Source of the DNA: Porphyrobacter sp. CACIAM 03H1
GTDB lineage: Bacteria; Pseudomonadota; Alphaproteobacteria; Sphingomonadales; Sphingomonadaceae
DNA length: 33,453 nt
Assembly: GCF_002215495.1 (NCBI RefSeq)
Contig: NZ_CP021378.1
Location: 3,491,571-3,525,023, forward strand
Direction: 5' to 3'
The translations under genes were made by a program, and so were the position numbers. The notes under the pieces were generated by a model that had not been told where the DNA came from, ran no database searches, and was given only the letters and a program-made list of their open reading frames with translations. Positions 33,093-33,453 of this stretch are shown here, piece by piece (within the stretch, counting starts at the first letter, position 1; each line of letters begins with the position of its first letter).

Positions 33093-33453
33093 CTAGAGGA
33101 GCGGGCGCCACCAGGCTTCGTGGTCGAGATACCAGCGCAGCGTTTGACGCAGGCCGTCCTCGAAACCGTGGGCCGGCGCATAGCCGAGTTCGGCCCGGGC
33201 CTTGGTCTCGTCGATGGCGTAGCGGCGGTCGTGGCCGGCGCGGTCGGTGACGAAGGTCTTGAGGATGCGCGTGGGCTCGCCCCTCGCGGCCGGCGCGTCG
33301 GGGTAGCGCCCGGCGAGGCCCTCGATCTCGGTGAAGGCGCGGTCGACTTCGGCGCAGATGGTGTCGATCACGGTCATGTTGGGCAGTTCCGCCCCGCCGC
33401 CAATATTGTAGGTCTCGCCCGGTTGGCCCTTGAGCAGACAGGCCTCGATCCCA
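33093..33453 (-). CDS. rmlB: dTDP-glucose 4,6-dehydratase, C-terminal part (runs off the window)
   Basis: The frame is open to the window edge and supplies the last 119 residues or so. GIEACLLKGQPGETYNIGGG and AELPNMTVIDTICAEVD are followed by VTDRAGHDRRYAIDETKARAELGY and DGLRQTLRWYLDHEAWW, the standard end of RmlB/RfbB. The enzyme removes water from dTDP-glucose in the dTDP-L-rhamnose pathway. The rest of the gene, and probably other rml genes, lie beyond the edge. With wecC and wecB facing it, this supports a surface-polysaccharide locus. Confidence 0.92.
   Translation of the reverse strand, partial: GIEACLLKGQPGETYNIGGGAELPNMTVIDTICAEVDRAFTEIEGLAGRYPDAPAARGEPTRILKTFVTDRAGHDRRYAIDETKARAELGYAPAHGFEDGLRQTLRWYLDHEAWWRPLL

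Overview
The window looks like chromosomal DNA of a high-GC alphaproteobacterium, most likely a member of the Sphingomonadales near Erythrobacteraceae. This placement is inferred from the protein families, from PEP-CTERM gene relics and from a short degenerate repeat that recurs between genes. No rRNA or tRNA gene was seen that could fix the taxonomy. There is no CRISPR array and no intact transposon.

Left block (41-6371, minus strand): a complete tripartite RND efflux operon (adaptor, inner-membrane pump, NodT-type outer-membrane lipoprotein) lies behind a TetR regulator. A 20-bp palindrome sits just upstream of tetR. A strong intrinsic terminator lies between tetR and the adaptor, directly against the adaptor's ribosome binding site, which suggests attenuation.

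Middle block (6372-15561, plus strand): isolated genes alternate with repeat-bearing gaps. They encode a large secreted DUF3857/transglutaminase/TPR protein, a small exported protein, a proline-rich protein, a soluble PAS chemoreceptor ending in a CheR-type docking pentapeptide, and an unrecognised 440-residue exported protein.

Decay zone (15562-18089): an IS3-family transposase stub, unrecognised broken frames, a frameshifted AraC regulator and a free-standing LysR-type DNA-binding domain. Regulatory and lipid genes follow on the minus strand: a PAS-PAS-GGDEF-EAL protein, a MarR-like regulator, and a translationally coupled pair of alpha-methylacyl-CoA racemase and MaoC hydratase.

Sulfate assimilation (22934-26537, plus): cysD, a cysN-cysC fusion and cysQ overlap one another by one to four bases. 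Together they make APS and PAPS from sulfate and remove PAP. The promoter predicted for cysD would give an almost leaderless mRNA.

Right block (26580-33453): a P4-type integrase that appears to have lost its catalytic tyrosine region, then wecC-wecB for UDP-ManNAcA synthesis, flanked on both sides by relics of PEP-CTERM (exosortase substrate) genes. One relic has a stop codon exactly at the Glu of its PEP motif. The window ends inside rmlB. This reads as a surface-polysaccharide locus with eroded accessory genes. No clearly new multi-gene system was found. The best leads are the terminator in the efflux operon, the PEP-CTERM relics, the disabled integrase and the dispersed repeat.
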